Assembly: GCA_963556045.3 (NCBI GenBank)
Contig: CAUVYA020000002.1
Location: forward strand, 682,001-746,000
Direction: 5' to 3'
DNA: 64,000 nucleotides
From: UBA4781 sp963556045
Lineage (GTDB): Bacteria; Chloroflexota; Anaerolineae; Anaerolineales; Anaerolineaceae
Shown here piece by piece: positions 1-9,232 of this stretch. The notes beneath the pieces were generated by a model. It worked only from the letters and a program-made list of their open reading frames with translations. It did no database searches and was not told where the DNA came from. Both the position numbers and the translations under genes were made by a program. Position 1 is the stretch's first letter. Each line of letters starts with the position of its first letter.

Positions 1-1983
1 TCAATACCGTTTCTACAAACCTTCCTGTCACAGGGGATTGATCTGCTTATCACCTGTGATACGGGCATTTCCGCTCACGATGCGCTGGAGGTGGCTGCAC
101 AACATGATGTGGATGTGATCATCACCGACCACCATACTCCACCACAGAGCTTACCAACCTGTCTGGCTGCCATCAATCCTCACTTTGTAAAAGAGGATCA
201 TCCCTTCGCTAACCTGAGTGGTGTGGGTACTGCCTATGTCCTCACCAGGAAAATTGCCATGCTGCTTGGTATTGAAAAGGGATGGAATCGTGCAAGCCTG
301 GATCTGGTGGCACTGGGAACCATTGCGGATGTAGCTCCTCTAACCAAGGAAAACCGTTATATGACGCAGATTGGTCTGGAGCTGCTCAGAAAAAATACAC
401 GATTGGGCATCAAGGAACTGTTGACAGCAGCGAATACATTGCCGGAAACACTGGATGAACAGGATGTCGGTTTCATCATTGCACCTCGTATGAATGCGAT
501 GGGAAGATTGAAGGATGCCAATCCCATCGTGGAATTCCTGTTGACCGACGATCTCTCTCTGGCACGTCAAATTGCCAATGAGCTGGAAGGATTGAACAAC
601 CAGCGCAAGATGCTGGTCAATCAGGTTTACCAGGCTGCCGAGCGGCAAATTGAGCAGGATGATAGTTTCGACAATCAGGATATTATCATTTTATGGAACG
701 AAAACTGGCCTGCCGGCATTCTGGGGATTGTTGCCAACCACCTCACCAGTTTTTACGGGAAACCCGCCATCCTGCTCACTTCCGGTCAAGACGGTAAACT
801 GAAAGGTTCCGCCCGATCGATAGAAGGGATTAACATTGCAGACCTGATCGCTGAACAAAAAGCCCTGCTGCTCTCCTTCGGGGGACACGCCATGGCTGCC
901 GGACTCTCATTACAAAAAGAGAACCTGGAGTTGTTCAAACAGCGCATCAATGCATCCATTGCTTCCCTTCAAGATATTGAACAGCTGGAAGCCGTTTTGA
1001 ACATTGACGCCTATCTACCGCTCGATAAAGTGAATGAATCCTTCATGCAGGTACTGGATATACTGGCTCCCTTTGGCGCAGGGAATGCCAGCCCGGTCTT
1101 CGTGGCGGAAGATGTACAGATCACTTCGCACAGTTATATTGATCGCGAAAAAGTGCATCGCTCGTTAAAGATAAGTACAGGCGATGAACAGGAATATGAG
1201 GTCAAGTGGTGGCATGCTTTTGAAAATGCTCTTCCAGAGGGTCGTTTTGATCTGGCATATCGTGTACATCGAAATGTCTTTCGAGGAAAAGAAAGCATCC
1301 AGATAGAGTGGGTGGATACACAACCCATCGCGCAACCCATTCATGGAAAAGAGATTCCACCAGATATTCAAACCCTTGACTATCGTTATTTACGCAATTC
1401 CTCCGATCAAATTGACAGGGTGAGAACTCTGCTAAAGGAGGGAAGCTGGGTATGCTGGGCTGAAACGCTCCTCAATCCCATCGAAGGCAGTTTTTCAAGG
1501 TTGGATATTCCTAAAAATGAAAATGTAGCCCTGCTGCAAACTCCCCCTGATGCGGCTACTTTAAAACAGATCTTCGTCCGTACCCAGGCTCATTCCATCG
1601 CTTTCTTCGACCTGCCTGCCAGGATATGGGACGTAAAAACATATCTGCATACACTGCTGGGAATGATCAAATTCGCTTTGATAGAAAGAGCGGGCATGGT
1701 TTCACTGGGTCACTATGCAGCGTTTACCGGTACCACCCGGGAAATGGTGGAATTGGGACTTCAAATCATCTGCCAGCAAGGACAGGTCAGTATGACCAAG
1801 GTCGATGAAGACGCTCGCTTGATGAAGAAAACGCGGCAGGGTATCGATAAGGCTACAGTCAGCCTGTATCAGGAGAAGCTGGTTTATGCGATGAAGCAGA
1901 TACGGGCATTTCAACGTTTTCTGTTGCGCGTGAGCCCGCATATCATCATCCAGGATTATTACGATCAGAAGAAATATAATTAA
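1..1983 (+). CDS. recJ: Single-stranded-DNA-specific exonuclease RecJ, 5' end missing
   Basis: RecJ degrades single-stranded DNA 5' to 3' in recombination and mismatch or base-excision repair. The reading frame is open from the first base of the window, so the gene begins upstream and its N-terminus is missing. The DHH-family metal-binding motifs are visible: a TCDTGIS segment encoded near base 55 and ITDHHTPP near base 125. The DHHA1 domain follows, with GGHAMAAGL (bases 883-903), and then an OB-like region with PFGAGNASPVF. About 180 residues follow the OB region and match no domain I recognise; many RecJ proteins end sooner. The gene ends at a TAA 39 bases before the next gene on the same strand. 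Family assignment is firm; the function of the C-terminal extension is unknown. Confidence 0.93.
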   Translation, partial: SIPFLQTFLSQGIDLLITCDTGISAHDALEVAAQHDVDVIITDHHTPPQSLPTCLAAINPHFVKEDHPFANLSGVGTAYVLTRKIAMLLGIEKGWNRASLDLVALGTIADVAPLTKENRYMTQIGLELLRKNTRLGIKELLTAANTLPETLDEQDVGFIIAPRMNAMGRLKDANPIVEFLLTDDLSLARQIANELEGLNNQRKMLVNQVYQAAERQIEQDDSFDNQDIIILWNENWPAGILGIVANHLTSFYGKPAILLTSGQDGKLKGSARSIEGINIADLIAEQKALLLSFGGHAMAAGLSLQKENLELFKQRINASIASLQDIEQLEAVLNIDAYLPLDKVNESFMQVLDILAPFGAGNASPVFVAEDVQITSHSYIDREKVHRSLKISTGDEQEYEVKWWHAFENALPEGRFDLAYRVHRNVFRGKESIQIEWVDTQPIAQPIHGKEIPPDIQTLDYRYLRNSSDQIDRVRTLLKEGSWVCWAETLLNPIEGSFSRLDIPKNENVALLQTPPDAATLKQIFVRTQAHSIAFFDLPARIWDVKTYLHTLLGMIKFALIERAGMVSLGHYAAFTGTTREMVELGLQIICQQGQVSMTKVDEDARLMKKTRQGIDKATVSLYQEKLVYAMKQIRAFQRFLLRVSPHIIIQDYYDQKKYN

Positions 1984-2005
1984 TACCTTTCTTATCCAAA
2001 TAATT

Positions 2006-2013
2006 GGTATAAT
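2006..2013 (+). promoter_or_regulatory. Extended -10 promoter of the L,D-transpeptidase gene
   Basis: The sequence TGGTATAAT contains a consensus -10 hexamer at 2008-2013, with TG one base upstream as in extended -10 promoters. Transcription would begin about seven bases later, at or next to the ATG at 2022. No Shine-Dalgarno sequence fits between them, so the message looks leaderless. No clear -35 box is seen. Confidence 0.55.
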
Positions 2014-2021
2014 GCGCGCAA

Positions 2022-3050
2022 ATGACTGAATTAAGCAGAAGAGATTTTTTGAAAAGTTTGGGTGCCGGGGCTGTCGGTTTGGCGTTAACCGGAAAACGAT
2101 CTGATCTTGACACCATTCTTTCCCCTCAATTGGGGCGAGTCACCAGGGAATCACTCAGCGTTTATTCCAATCCCTCTGATACCAGTACCATCCTTTCTCA
2201 GCGTTATCGAGATGATATCATACACCTTTATGAAGAGGTTACCTCACCAGATGGACCTGGTTATAACCCGGTCTGGTATCGGGTGTGGGGCGGTTATCTG
2301 CACAGCGGCTTCGTTCAGAAAGTAAAATACCATCTCAACACGGTCATTGACGAGTTTCCCAGTAAGGGTCAGCTCATGGAAGTAAGTGTGCCTTACTCGC
2401 AGTCGTACCGCCATAGAGTTAATGAATCATGGGAAAAATTCTACCGGCTTTATTACAGCTCAACACACTGGGTCTTCAGCGCCAAGGAAGGTCCGGATGG
2501 GATGATGTGGTACGAAATCCGTGATGGTCTGGTGGATCTCTCGTATTATGTCCCGGTCGAGCATTTGCGTCCGGTGCAGCCGGAAGAGTTATTGCCCCTG
2601 CATGGAGATGTGGATGCAGGATCTAAAAAGATCGAGATCTCGATCGATTTTCAAAAATTACTTGCCTATGAAGGCAGCCAGTTGATCAAAGAATTTCCGA
2701 TCTCAACCGGAGTGCCCTACCTGAGCAGCGCACCCAACGCCATTCCCACGGATACTCCGAGAGGGAATTTCAAGATACACGCCAAGCGCCCCAGCGTACA
2801 CATGGGTGATGGCACCCTGCGTTCCGATGCGGAAGCCTATGAACTGCCCGGTGTGCCCTGGGTTTCTTATTTTGAAGCGTCCACGGGAGTTGCCATTCAC
2901 GGTACTTTCTGGCATAACAATTTTGGCATGACCATGAGTCATGGCTGCATCAATATGCGATCGGAAGATGCGAAATGGATCTACCGCTGGACCACCGTTC
3001 CGGATGAAGAAGGAAGTCAGGGTTATCGCACTTCCGTGCTGGTGTATTGA
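2022..3050 (+). CDS. Tat-exported L,D-transpeptidase (YkuD domain)
   Basis: L,D-transpeptidases make 3-3 cross-links in peptidoglycan or attach proteins to it, outside the membrane. The N-terminus (MTELSRRDFLKSLGAGAVGL) is a typical twin-arginine signal with SRRDFLK, pointing to export of a folded protein. Residues of roughly 40-180 are SH3-like in appearance. The YkuD catalytic domain occupies about 200-340, with a conserved HGTFW histidine near residue 291 and the SHGCINM motif that carries the catalytic cysteine. The start is set by the promoter lying directly in front of the ATG. Transcription is probably independent of recJ. Family call is firm; substrate is not known. Confidence 0.9.
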   Translation: MTELSRRDFLKSLGAGAVGLALTGKRSDLDTILSPQLGRVTRESLSVYSNPSDTSTILSQRYRDDIIHLYEEVTSPDGPGYNPVWYRVWGGYLHSGFVQKVKYHLNTVIDEFPSKGQLMEVSVPYSQSYRHRVNESWEKFYRLYYSSTHWVFSAKEGPDGMMWYEIRDGLVDLSYYVPVEHLRPVQPEELLPLHGDVDAGSKKIEISIDFQKLLAYEGSQLIKEFPISTGVPYLSSAPNAIPTDTPRGNFKIHAKRPSVHMGDGTLRSDAEAYELPGVPWVSYFEASTGVAIHGTFWHNNFGMTMSHGCINMRSEDAKWIYRWTTVPDEEGSQGYRTSVLVY

Positions 3051-3059
3051 TTTTTTGTC

Positions 3060-3560
3060 CGGGTGAGCGCAGCGATCACCTGTTACCCAGCGATCAAGCA
3101 AGGAAAATTCGCTGCGACCTCTTTGATTGTATACAGTCTGTTAGGAAGAGATTCTTCACTGCGTTCAGAATGACGGAACAGTACTGTTATGGGGAGTGCA
3201 GTGAACCATCTGTCGACCAACAGGACGTTAAGATGATAAGTTTTACAACAGCATGTCACAGTCGTTGCGACCTCTTGATTATGTACACTTCGTTAGGAAC
3301 AGACCCTTCGGTCGCCATGCTCCCTCAGGGTGACAATTAACCATGTCATGGTGAGCACAGCGAACCATCTGTCAGCCACCAGATCAATAGAAAGGCAAGT
3401 TCTGAAACAGTAAGCTGTGTTCACTGCGACCTCTGGACTGTGTATACTTCGCCAGGGAGAGATTCTTCACTGCGTTCAGAATGACACAAACCATAGAAAG
3501 AGATATTCACTGCGTTCAGAATGACGGTATGACAACGTCTTGGTGAGTGCAGCGTATCTT
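3060..3560. repeat. Intergenic compound repeat array, about three degenerate units
   Basis: No gene is seen between the convergent ldt and hemW genes. The stretch holds three degenerate copies of a composite unit about 155 bases long. One block starts with a (g/c)TGCGACCTCT core near 3111, 3265 and 3424 and runs through TGTA(T)AC and GTTAGGAA-type sequence into a TTCACTGCGTTCAGAATGAC block (3155-3174, 3466-3485, and again near 3506-3525). A second block, GGTGAGNGCAGCGAACCATCTGTC-like, occurs near 3061, 3191, 3350 and 3541. On the reverse strand the block translates to the well-known spurious peptide CHSERSEESL found in many bacterial intergenic repeats. I treat it as a non-coding interspersed repeat. 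Confidence 0.75.
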
Positions 3561-3563
3561 TAG

Positions 3564-4757
3564 TCACCCGGCAAGAAAATGATAGAAAACCTGATTCCCC
3601 AGCATACAACCCCGTCTGGTTAAATGGATCGATCCCTTGTTTGACTGCTCAATAACCAATAGTCCTTCTTTACATAATTCTTCGATCTGGTCGTGATACA
3701 CGTCAAACAATGAACAATTGAATTTCTGGAAGAAAATATCATCGCGCAGCCCTTCTTTTACCAGGCGCAGTCCCATCATGGCAGTATCACCCATCTCCTC
3801 GGGCAGGCTCAGTTCTTCAAACATATCCCCCCACGCGAAAGGTGGACCGGTCAACTCTGCTCCTGCAGTATCATTCACACTCTGGATATATTCCTTGATA
3901 TCGATTGTATTGGACCAACGGCTATTCAAATAATGGCTATGCGCAGCTGCTCCCAGACCCAGATAGATCCCGTTGCGCCAGTACAACAGATTATGCTGGC
4001 AGCGGAAATCCAAATCCTCTTGCTGTTTTGCCCAGTTGGAAATCTCATACTGTTCAAAGCCACAGCGTGGTAGAAAATCCATCACCCATTCGTACATGTC
4101 TCCAGCCAGATCCTGATCTATCTGCGGTAATACGCCTGCTGCCAGCCTGGATGCCAGCGGTGTACCTCCTTCAACGGTAAGAGCATATAAAGATAAATGA
4201 GCAGGAGACAGGCTCAACGCCATTTCCATCGTTTGCTGCCAGTGTTGCAAGCTCTGCCCCGGCAGCCCGAACATCACATCCAGATTGATGTTGGCAAAAC
4301 CGGCATTTTGAGCGATCTGCATTGCCTGCTGCACATTAGACCAGCGATGGCGCCTGCCCAACATCACTAATTCCTCATCGCGCGCACTCTGCATGCCCAT
4401 GCTGAGACGATTGATTCCGGCAGCATGCCAGATGGCTGCTTTGGATGGAATGATATCAGCCGGATTGGATTCCATGGATATCTCTACATTTGAGCAAACC
4501 TTAAAATTTCGTTGAACTGAATGAATGATTTGTTGAATAATTTCAGCAGGGATGTAAGAGGGCGTCCCACCACCCAGGTAGATCGAGCGAATCTGAAAGT
4601 CATTCTTAAAACGCAGAGCATTATATTCGATCTCTTTTTGCAGGCTGTTACAGTACTCTGGGATATGACTTTCCATGCCTGTACATGTGTTAAAATCACA
4701 ATAGTCACAGCGGCTTTTACAGAATGGGAAATGGATATAAATTCCTGCTTCTTGCAT
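3564..4757 (-). CDS. hemW: HemW-like radical SAM protein (heme chaperone family)
   Basis: HemW proteins carry a 4Fe-4S cluster, use S-adenosylmethionine and bind heme; older annotation calls them oxygen-independent coproporphyrinogen oxidases. The start MQEAGIYIHFPFCKSRCDYC places the CxxxCxxC cluster motif at residues 13-20. The SAM-binding segment with LGGGTPSYI and the typical downstream motif YWRNGIYLGLGAAAHSH are present. The protein is 397 residues, the usual HemW length. The open frame runs 99 codons farther upstream, but that part is not HemW-like and overlaps the divergent LysM gene, so I start at the ATG at 4757; an ATG at 4778 is the only close alternative. HemW is distinguished from true HemN only by overall similarity, so specificity is an inference. 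Confidence 0.88.
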   Translation of the reverse strand: MQEAGIYIHFPFCKSRCDYCDFNTCTGMESHIPEYCNSLQKEIEYNALRFKNDFQIRSIYLGGGTPSYIPAEIIQQIIHSVQRNFKVCSNVEISMESNPADIIPSKAAIWHAAGINRLSMGMQSARDEELVMLGRRHRWSNVQQAMQIAQNAGFANINLDVMFGLPGQSLQHWQQTMEMALSLSPAHLSLYALTVEGGTPLASRLAAGVLPQIDQDLAGDMYEWVMDFLPRCGFEQYEISNWAKQQEDLDFRCQHNLLYWRNGIYLGLGAAAHSHYLNSRWSNTIDIKEYIQSVNDTAGAELTGPPFAWGDMFEELSLPEEMGDTAMMGLRLVKEGLRDDIFFQKFNCSLFDVYHDQIEELCKEGLLVIEQSNKGSIHLTRRGCMLGNQVFYHFLAG

Positions 4758-4781
4758 AGCTAAAATCAATCTTATCATTGA

Positions 4782-4790
4782 TGTTATAAT
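4782..4790 (+). promoter_or_regulatory. Extended -10 promoter of the LysM gene
   Basis: TGTTATAAT gives an extended -10 element with the consensus hexamer at 4785-4790. The start of transcription would lie near 4797, about 28 bases before the ATG. No good -35 element is visible at the usual distance. Confidence 0.45.
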
Positions 4791-4824
4791 ATTGCGGCTT
4801 TGAGAACCAAAAAGAGTGAACCAA

Positions 4825-5967
4825 ATGAACCCCAAAAATAAAACTACTAACGATAAAGTTTGTCCTACCTGCGGAACCCATCTCAACGCGAATGCCACGC
4901 GTTGCCTGGTCTGCGGGAGAACGTTTACCAATGTAGCTGCTCCCAGCACATCACCCAATAAGATCAAAAATCGTGGGCTGCCCCAATTTACGCTCAGTTT
5001 ACCACTGGCGCTGGGTGCCATCCTGATCTTGATCGCACTTGGGGCTGGCATCATCTATTTCGTGATGCGTGGTTCAGGTCAACTGGCAGCCGCCCAACCC
5101 ACACCCACCGAAACGCCTACCCCTACGCTGGAACAGAGCCCAACGCCAACACTGTCTCCCACACCTGCACCCACTTTCACTCCAGAACCGCCTCTCACTT
5201 ACGCGGTCCAGGCAGGGGACACCTGCCTATCAATTGCATATCAATTTGATGTATCCGTAAAAAGCATTGCGGATATCAATAATCTGGCTTCTGATTGCGG
5301 TGTATTAACGCTCAATCAGGAACTGCTGATCCCGCGTCCAACTCCGACAGCTTCACCACAGCCAACCGGCACACTCAGCATCGCACAGGCTACTGAAGCA
5401 GCCTGCCAGAAGCTCACCTATACGGTGGGAGAGAATGATACCCTCAGCGGTATTGCTGCCAATTACAACATTTCGGTAGAGACATTACGTACCTATAATG
5501 GGAAAACCACTGACAATGTCTATTTGAATGAAGTGCTCACCATCCCATTATGCGAACGCCTGCCAACTGCGGGTCCGACCCCTACCGCAACGTTACCGGC
5601 TCCTTACAGCGCAACCAACCTGCTGCTGCCAGCCGATGGTGCGGTTTTCTCCGGCACCAATGACTCGGTCACACTGCAATGGGCTGCTATCGGCGGTATG
5701 CTGGAAAGCGACTCCTACGCGGTGACTATCGAAGACCTAACAGCAGGAGAAGGGAAAAAACTGGTCGATTACACCAAAGACACCAAATATATTGTTCCGG
5801 TCAGCTTCCGCCCTGCAGAAACCTCTCCGCATGTCATTCGCTGGTATATTCAACCCGTACGTCAGTCTGGCACGACCGAAAATGGGGATGCTATCTGGGT
5901 GACTGCCGGGTATCCGACTGCCTCACGTGTGTTCATCTGGTCGGGAATCGGGACAACCAACCAGTAA
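4825..5967 (+). CDS. Membrane-anchored zinc-ribbon protein with two LysM domains
   Basis: Probable cell-surface protein that binds peptidoglycan or another GlcNAc polymer. Domain order: a short zinc ribbon with CPTCG and CLVCG pairs (residues about 13-32), one transmembrane helix (about 55-80), a Thr/Pro-rich spacer, a first LysM domain (YAVQAGDTCLSIAYQFDVSV, about 130-172), a second LysM domain (YTVGENDTLSGIAANYNISV), another Pro/Thr linker and a C-terminal beta-rich domain with no family I recognise. The zinc ribbon faces the cytoplasm if the helix is oriented normally. The ATG at 4825 is preferred over the GTG at 4816 because a weak AAGAG lies 8 bases upstream. No operon partner. Confidence 0.8.
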   Translation: MNPKNKTTNDKVCPTCGTHLNANATRCLVCGRTFTNVAAPSTSPNKIKNRGLPQFTLSLPLALGAILILIALGAGIIYFVMRGSGQLAAAQPTPTETPTPTLEQSPTPTLSPTPAPTFTPEPPLTYAVQAGDTCLSIAYQFDVSVKSIADINNLASDCGVLTLNQELLIPRPTPTASPQPTGTLSIAQATEAACQKLTYTVGENDTLSGIAANYNISVETLRTYNGKTTDNVYLNEVLTIPLCERLPTAGPTPTATLPAPYSATNLLLPADGAVFSGTNDSVTLQWAAIGGMLESDSYAVTIEDLTAGEGKKLVDYTKDTKYIVPVSFRPAETSPHVIRWYIQPVRQSGTTENGDAIWVTAGYPTASRVFIWSGIGTTNQ

Positions 5968-5970
5968 TTA

Positions 5971-6008
5971 AAAAGGAGCGGGATAACAAAAACCCGCTCC
6001 TTTCCTTT
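5971..6008. terminator. Bidirectional Rho-independent terminator
   Basis: Inverted arms GGAGCGGG (5975-5982) and CCCGCTCC (5993-6000) enclose a 10-base loop, with A-rich sequence on the left and T-rich sequence on the right. It sits between the convergent LysM and trxB genes and can serve both. Confidence 0.85.
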
Positions 6009-6028
6009 ATCCAATTTAATTTTCAGCC

Positions 6029-6967
6029 CTATTCTTCTTCACTTTCGAGCAAACGCGTTGCTTCAATGGCAGCAGCCGCCCCCATACCGGCTGATGTGAT
6101 CACCTGCCTGAAGCGGGAGTCGGTTGCTTCTCCGGCAGCGAACACTCCTTTAACGCTGGTATGCATCTTTTCGTCACTGAGCAGATAGCCCTTTTCATCC
6201 ATTGCCAGCGCATTTTTGAATAATTGTGTATTGGGACTGTGCCCGATGAACACAAACAAACCATCTACCGAGAAATCGCTTACCTCTCCGGTTTTTTTAT
6301 TTTTCAATTGCAGGGATGTCAGTGCATCCGTTCCATTGATCTTTTCAACCACGCTATCCCATATAAACGATATTTTGGGATTGTTCATAGCTCGCTTTTG
6401 CAGCAGTGCGCCTGCGCGTAATTCATCGCGGCGGTGGATGATGGTAACCGAAGAAGCGTAGCGTGTTAGAAAAAGCCCTTCTTCCAGAGCGCTGTCGCCA
6501 CCGCCAACCACAGCCACCTTTTTATCCTTGAAGAACCAGCCATCACAAGTCGCACAGTATGATACGCCCCTTCCGGTCAACTCTTTTTCTCCAGGGACAT
6601 TTAACTTATTAGGGCTGGCTCCGGTTGTGATAATGATCGTCTTCGCCAGAAATTCTTTGCCATATGTCTTTAATTTGAAAGGACGTTGAGAAAGATCTAC
6701 CGAAGTGACCATGTCATATTCAAAGCGCGCCCCAAATTTTTCCGCATTTCTGGTAAAGAGTTCTGCCAGCTCGTTACCTCCCACCCCATCCGGAAAACCT
6801 GGATAGTTCTCGATAACAGATGTGGTGGCAGCCTGTCCTCCGATCTCCGTTCCCGTTAATACCAGGGGAGAGAGTTCTGCCCTGGCAGCATACAAAGCTG
6901 CCGCAAGTCCGGCAGGTCCAGAGCCGAGGATAATTACGTTCTCTACTTGATTCTCACTATTTGCCAT
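6029..6967 (-). CDS. trxB: Thioredoxin reductase
   Basis: This flavoenzyme uses NADPH to reduce thioredoxin in the cytoplasm. The 312 residues match the family length. It has an FAD-binding GSGPAGLAAALYAAR segment near the N-terminus, the redox-active CATCDG motif (about residues 141-146), the NADPH-binding GGGDSALEEG and the C-terminal GVFAAGEATD FAD motif. The ATG is preceded by AAAGGA. It lies 17 bases downstream of the class-III aminotransferase gene on the same strand, so both probably share a transcript. A related NADH- or ferredoxin-dependent reductase cannot be excluded from sequence alone. Confidence 0.93.
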   Translation of the reverse strand: MANSENQVENVIILGSGPAGLAAALYAARAELSPLVLTGTEIGGQAATTSVIENYPGFPDGVGGNELAELFTRNAEKFGARFEYDMVTSVDLSQRPFKLKTYGKEFLAKTIIITTGASPNKLNVPGEKELTGRGVSYCATCDGWFFKDKKVAVVGGGDSALEEGLFLTRYASSVTIIHRRDELRAGALLQKRAMNNPKISFIWDSVVEKINGTDALTSLQLKNKKTGEVSDFSVDGLFVFIGHSPNTQLFKNALAMDEKGYLLSDEKMHTSVKGVFAAGEATDSRFRQVITSAGMGAAAAIEATRLLESEEE

Positions 6968-6984
6968 CGTCGTGAGTTCCTTTC

Positions 6985-8328
6985 CTACAAAGCTGTATCC
7001 GCGATCGTCAATGCTTCATCCAGAATTGAAAATCCGAGTTCCAATTCCTCTTCACTGATAATAAGCGGTGGGATGATCAGGATCAAATTGTCATGGGTGT
7101 AATGAAACAATCCTTTTGACAATGTGAAATCCTTCAAATCCTTAAGTATTGTAGGGGTTTTTCCAAATTCTCCAAGGGGAAGATTGGAATTCTTATCTTT
7201 TATTAATTCTACCGCTCCGAACAATCCAATTCCGCGCACATCTCCTACCGAGGGATGTTTTTCCTTCATACTATTCATTAACCGCATCATGATTGGCTGC
7301 ATGGCACCGGTGCGCGCTATGAGACGCTCCCTTTGTATCACCTCAATATTCGCCTTTGCAGCTGCCAGGGAAACCGGATGTCCATTATAGGTCAGCCCGC
7401 CCACAAACTTCTTATGATCAAAATGCTGTGCGATATCCTCTGTCATCGCAACAGCTCCTAAGGGTGCATAGGCGGAAGTTAATCCCTTTGCCATGGTAAT
7501 GATATCCGGTACAACATTCCAGTGATCCACTGCAAACCAGCTTCCGGTTCTGCCGAATCCGGTCATCACTTCATCCACGATCATCAAGATCCTGTAGCGG
7601 TCGCATAATTCGCGGATACCCTGCAAATACCCGTCCGGTGGGATCAAAATACCATTGGTACCGGTGATAGCTTCCAAAAATATCGCAGCGATAGATCCTG
7701 CTCCTTCATAACGGATGATCTGCTCCAGATACGACAGATGGCGAGCAGCGAATTCTTCATCACTGACATTCATCGCACCCGGCACAAGATCATCACGGAA
7801 GCGATAAGGAACTGGAAAGTGCACCACCCCACCCATTACATTCGGTTCCCAGGCTACCCTGCGTAGATCACCAGAAAGCGCCACTGCCCCATGCGAGGCA
7901 CCATGGTACGAACGATAACGCGCCAGGATCTTGTGTTTGCCGGTGACTGCACGTGCAAATTTGATAGCGTTTTCGTTGGCATCCGCTCCACCCAGTGTAT
8001 ACAAAAAATGGTCCAGCCCTTCTGGCAGTACTTCCGCCAGTTTTTCTCCCAGACTGGCGCGCATCTCGGTCGCCATGTGCGGACCGGCAAAGGTCAATTC
8101 TTCTATCTGATTGCACATTGCCTGCTTGACATGAGCATTACCGTATCCAATATGGGAACACATCACCATGGAATTGAAATCAAGATAGCGTTTTCCTTCA
8201 AAATCCCAGAAAAATACGCCTTCAGCTTTTTGCACAGGAATGACATCAACATCTTTCTGTGCTGACCAGGTCCAGAAATTATGCGCCATACAACGGTCGA
8301 TCACCTGCTGATTTTTGCTCTGCGCCAT
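6985..8328 (-). CDS. Class-III PLP-dependent aminotransferase
   Basis: A fold-type I transaminase that moves an amino group, typically from an omega-amine such as taurine or beta-alanine, to pyruvate or another keto acid. The 447 residues are the usual length. The PLP-binding pattern is present: the YHGASHG segment, VDEVMTGFGRTGSWFA, and the lysine in MAKGLTSAYAPLGA that forms the Schiff base. The N-terminal part (NFWTWSAQKDV) resembles taurine-pyruvate and related transaminases, but the substrate is not determined. A GGAG lies upstream of the ATG. First gene of a probable two-gene unit with trxB. Confidence 0.85.
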   Translation of the reverse strand: MAQSKNQQVIDRCMAHNFWTWSAQKDVDVIPVQKAEGVFFWDFEGKRYLDFNSMVMCSHIGYGNAHVKQAMCNQIEELTFAGPHMATEMRASLGEKLAEVLPEGLDHFLYTLGGADANENAIKFARAVTGKHKILARYRSYHGASHGAVALSGDLRRVAWEPNVMGGVVHFPVPYRFRDDLVPGAMNVSDEEFAARHLSYLEQIIRYEGAGSIAAIFLEAITGTNGILIPPDGYLQGIRELCDRYRILMIVDEVMTGFGRTGSWFAVDHWNVVPDIITMAKGLTSAYAPLGAVAMTEDIAQHFDHKKFVGGLTYNGHPVSLAAAKANIEVIQRERLIARTGAMQPIMMRLMNSMKEKHPSVGDVRGIGLFGAVELIKDKNSNLPLGEFGKTPTILKDLKDFTLSKGLFHYTHDNLILIIPPLIISEEELELGFSILDEALTIADTAL

Positions 8329-8434
8329 TTTCTTGCTCCACTATGAATTTATTTGTATCCTATCACAGTTCATGGGGGTTAAAATAGGGTGAATGGCAGT
8401 GCTTTCACTGTCGATTGTCTGAAAGGATGTTCCA

Positions 8435-9232
8435 ATGAAGACCTACTCAAATCAACGATTTCAAGAGAAGATCGCACTAGTAACCGGTTCCAGCCGGGGG
8501 ATCGGAAAAGCGATCGCTCTGCAGCTGGCAGAGCAGGGAGCAGATATTATCATCAACTATGTGCGCAACCAGCAGCCTGCAGAAGAGACTGCTGCTGCCA
8601 TCAGAGGGATGGGGCGCAAAGCGCTGGTAGTGCGAGCCAATATCGGCAAGATGGATAATCTCGAGAAATTGTTCCATGCGATTGAAAACGAATTTGGAGG
8701 GTTGGATATTTTTATCAGCAATGCAGCATCCGGGTTTAACAGACCGGTGCTTGAACAACGTCCGGAAGGCTGGGATCATACCTTGAATGTCAACGCGCGT
8801 GCGTTCCTGTTCGGCGCGCAGCTGGCGGTTCCGTTGATGGAAAAACGAGGGGGAGGGAAAATGGTGGCAGTTTCCAGTCAGGGTTCGGTCAGAGTGATGC
8901 CGGAATACGTGGCAGTTGGTGCCAGTAAAGCCGCGCTGGAAGCGCTGGTGCGTTACCTGGCGGTGGAATTAGGGTCTAAGAATATTGCGGTGAATGCCGT
9001 TTCTCCGGGGGTAGTAGAAACAGAAGCGCTGCAGCATTTTTCACTGCTTTCAGACCCAACCGTCATCCAGCGTGCTGCGCAACAAACACCTGCCGGACGC
9101 ATCGCCACCCCGCAGGATATCGCCCATGTGGTTTCTTTCTTATGCTCACAAGAAGCCAGCATGATCCGCGGTCAGGTGATCGTCGTGGATGGAGGTTTCA
9201 GCCTGTCGGTCTCCCCCATTGATCAGTCCTGA
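8435..9232 (+). CDS. fabL: FabL-type enoyl-[acyl-carrier-protein] reductase (SDR)
   Basis: FabL reduces the enoyl-ACP double bond in fatty-acid elongation using NADPH. The protein is a short-chain dehydrogenase of 265 residues with the nucleotide motif TGSSRGIGKAIA near residue 17. The middle segment SNAASGFNRPVLEQ and the stretches MEKRGGGKMVAVSSQGS and ASKAALEALVRYLAVELG, the C-terminal TPAGR and MIRGQVIVVDGG follow the pattern I know from Bacillus FabL. These features separate it from the very similar 3-ketoacyl-ACP reductase FabG. It overlaps the 3' end of the convergent cyclase gene by 10 bases. A divergent SDR of other specificity remains possible. Confidence 0.8.
   Translation: MKTYSNQRFQEKIALVTGSSRGIGKAIALQLAEQGADIIINYVRNQQPAEETAAAIRGMGRKALVVRANIGKMDNLEKLFHAIENEFGGLDIFISNAASGFNRPVLEQRPEGWDHTLNVNARAFLFGAQLAVPLMEKRGGGKMVAVSSQGSVRVMPEYVAVGASKAALEALVRYLAVELGSKNIAVNAVSPGVVETEALQHFSLLSDPTVIQRAAQQTPAGRIATPQDIAHVVSFLCSQEASMIRGQVIVVDGGFSLSVSPIDQS

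Noticed and set aside
3060..3560. CRISPR-like array
   Set aside because: Units are long, degenerate and unevenly spaced, with no short identical repeat and spacer pattern and no cas genes.
3421..3609. Reverse-strand protein containing CHSERSEESL
   Set aside because: It is the well-known false translation of an interspersed repeat and lacks a start context.
4758..5054. 99-residue N-terminal extension of HemW
   Set aside because: It is antisense to the zinc-ribbon/LysM gene and the radical-SAM domain begins at its own ATG.
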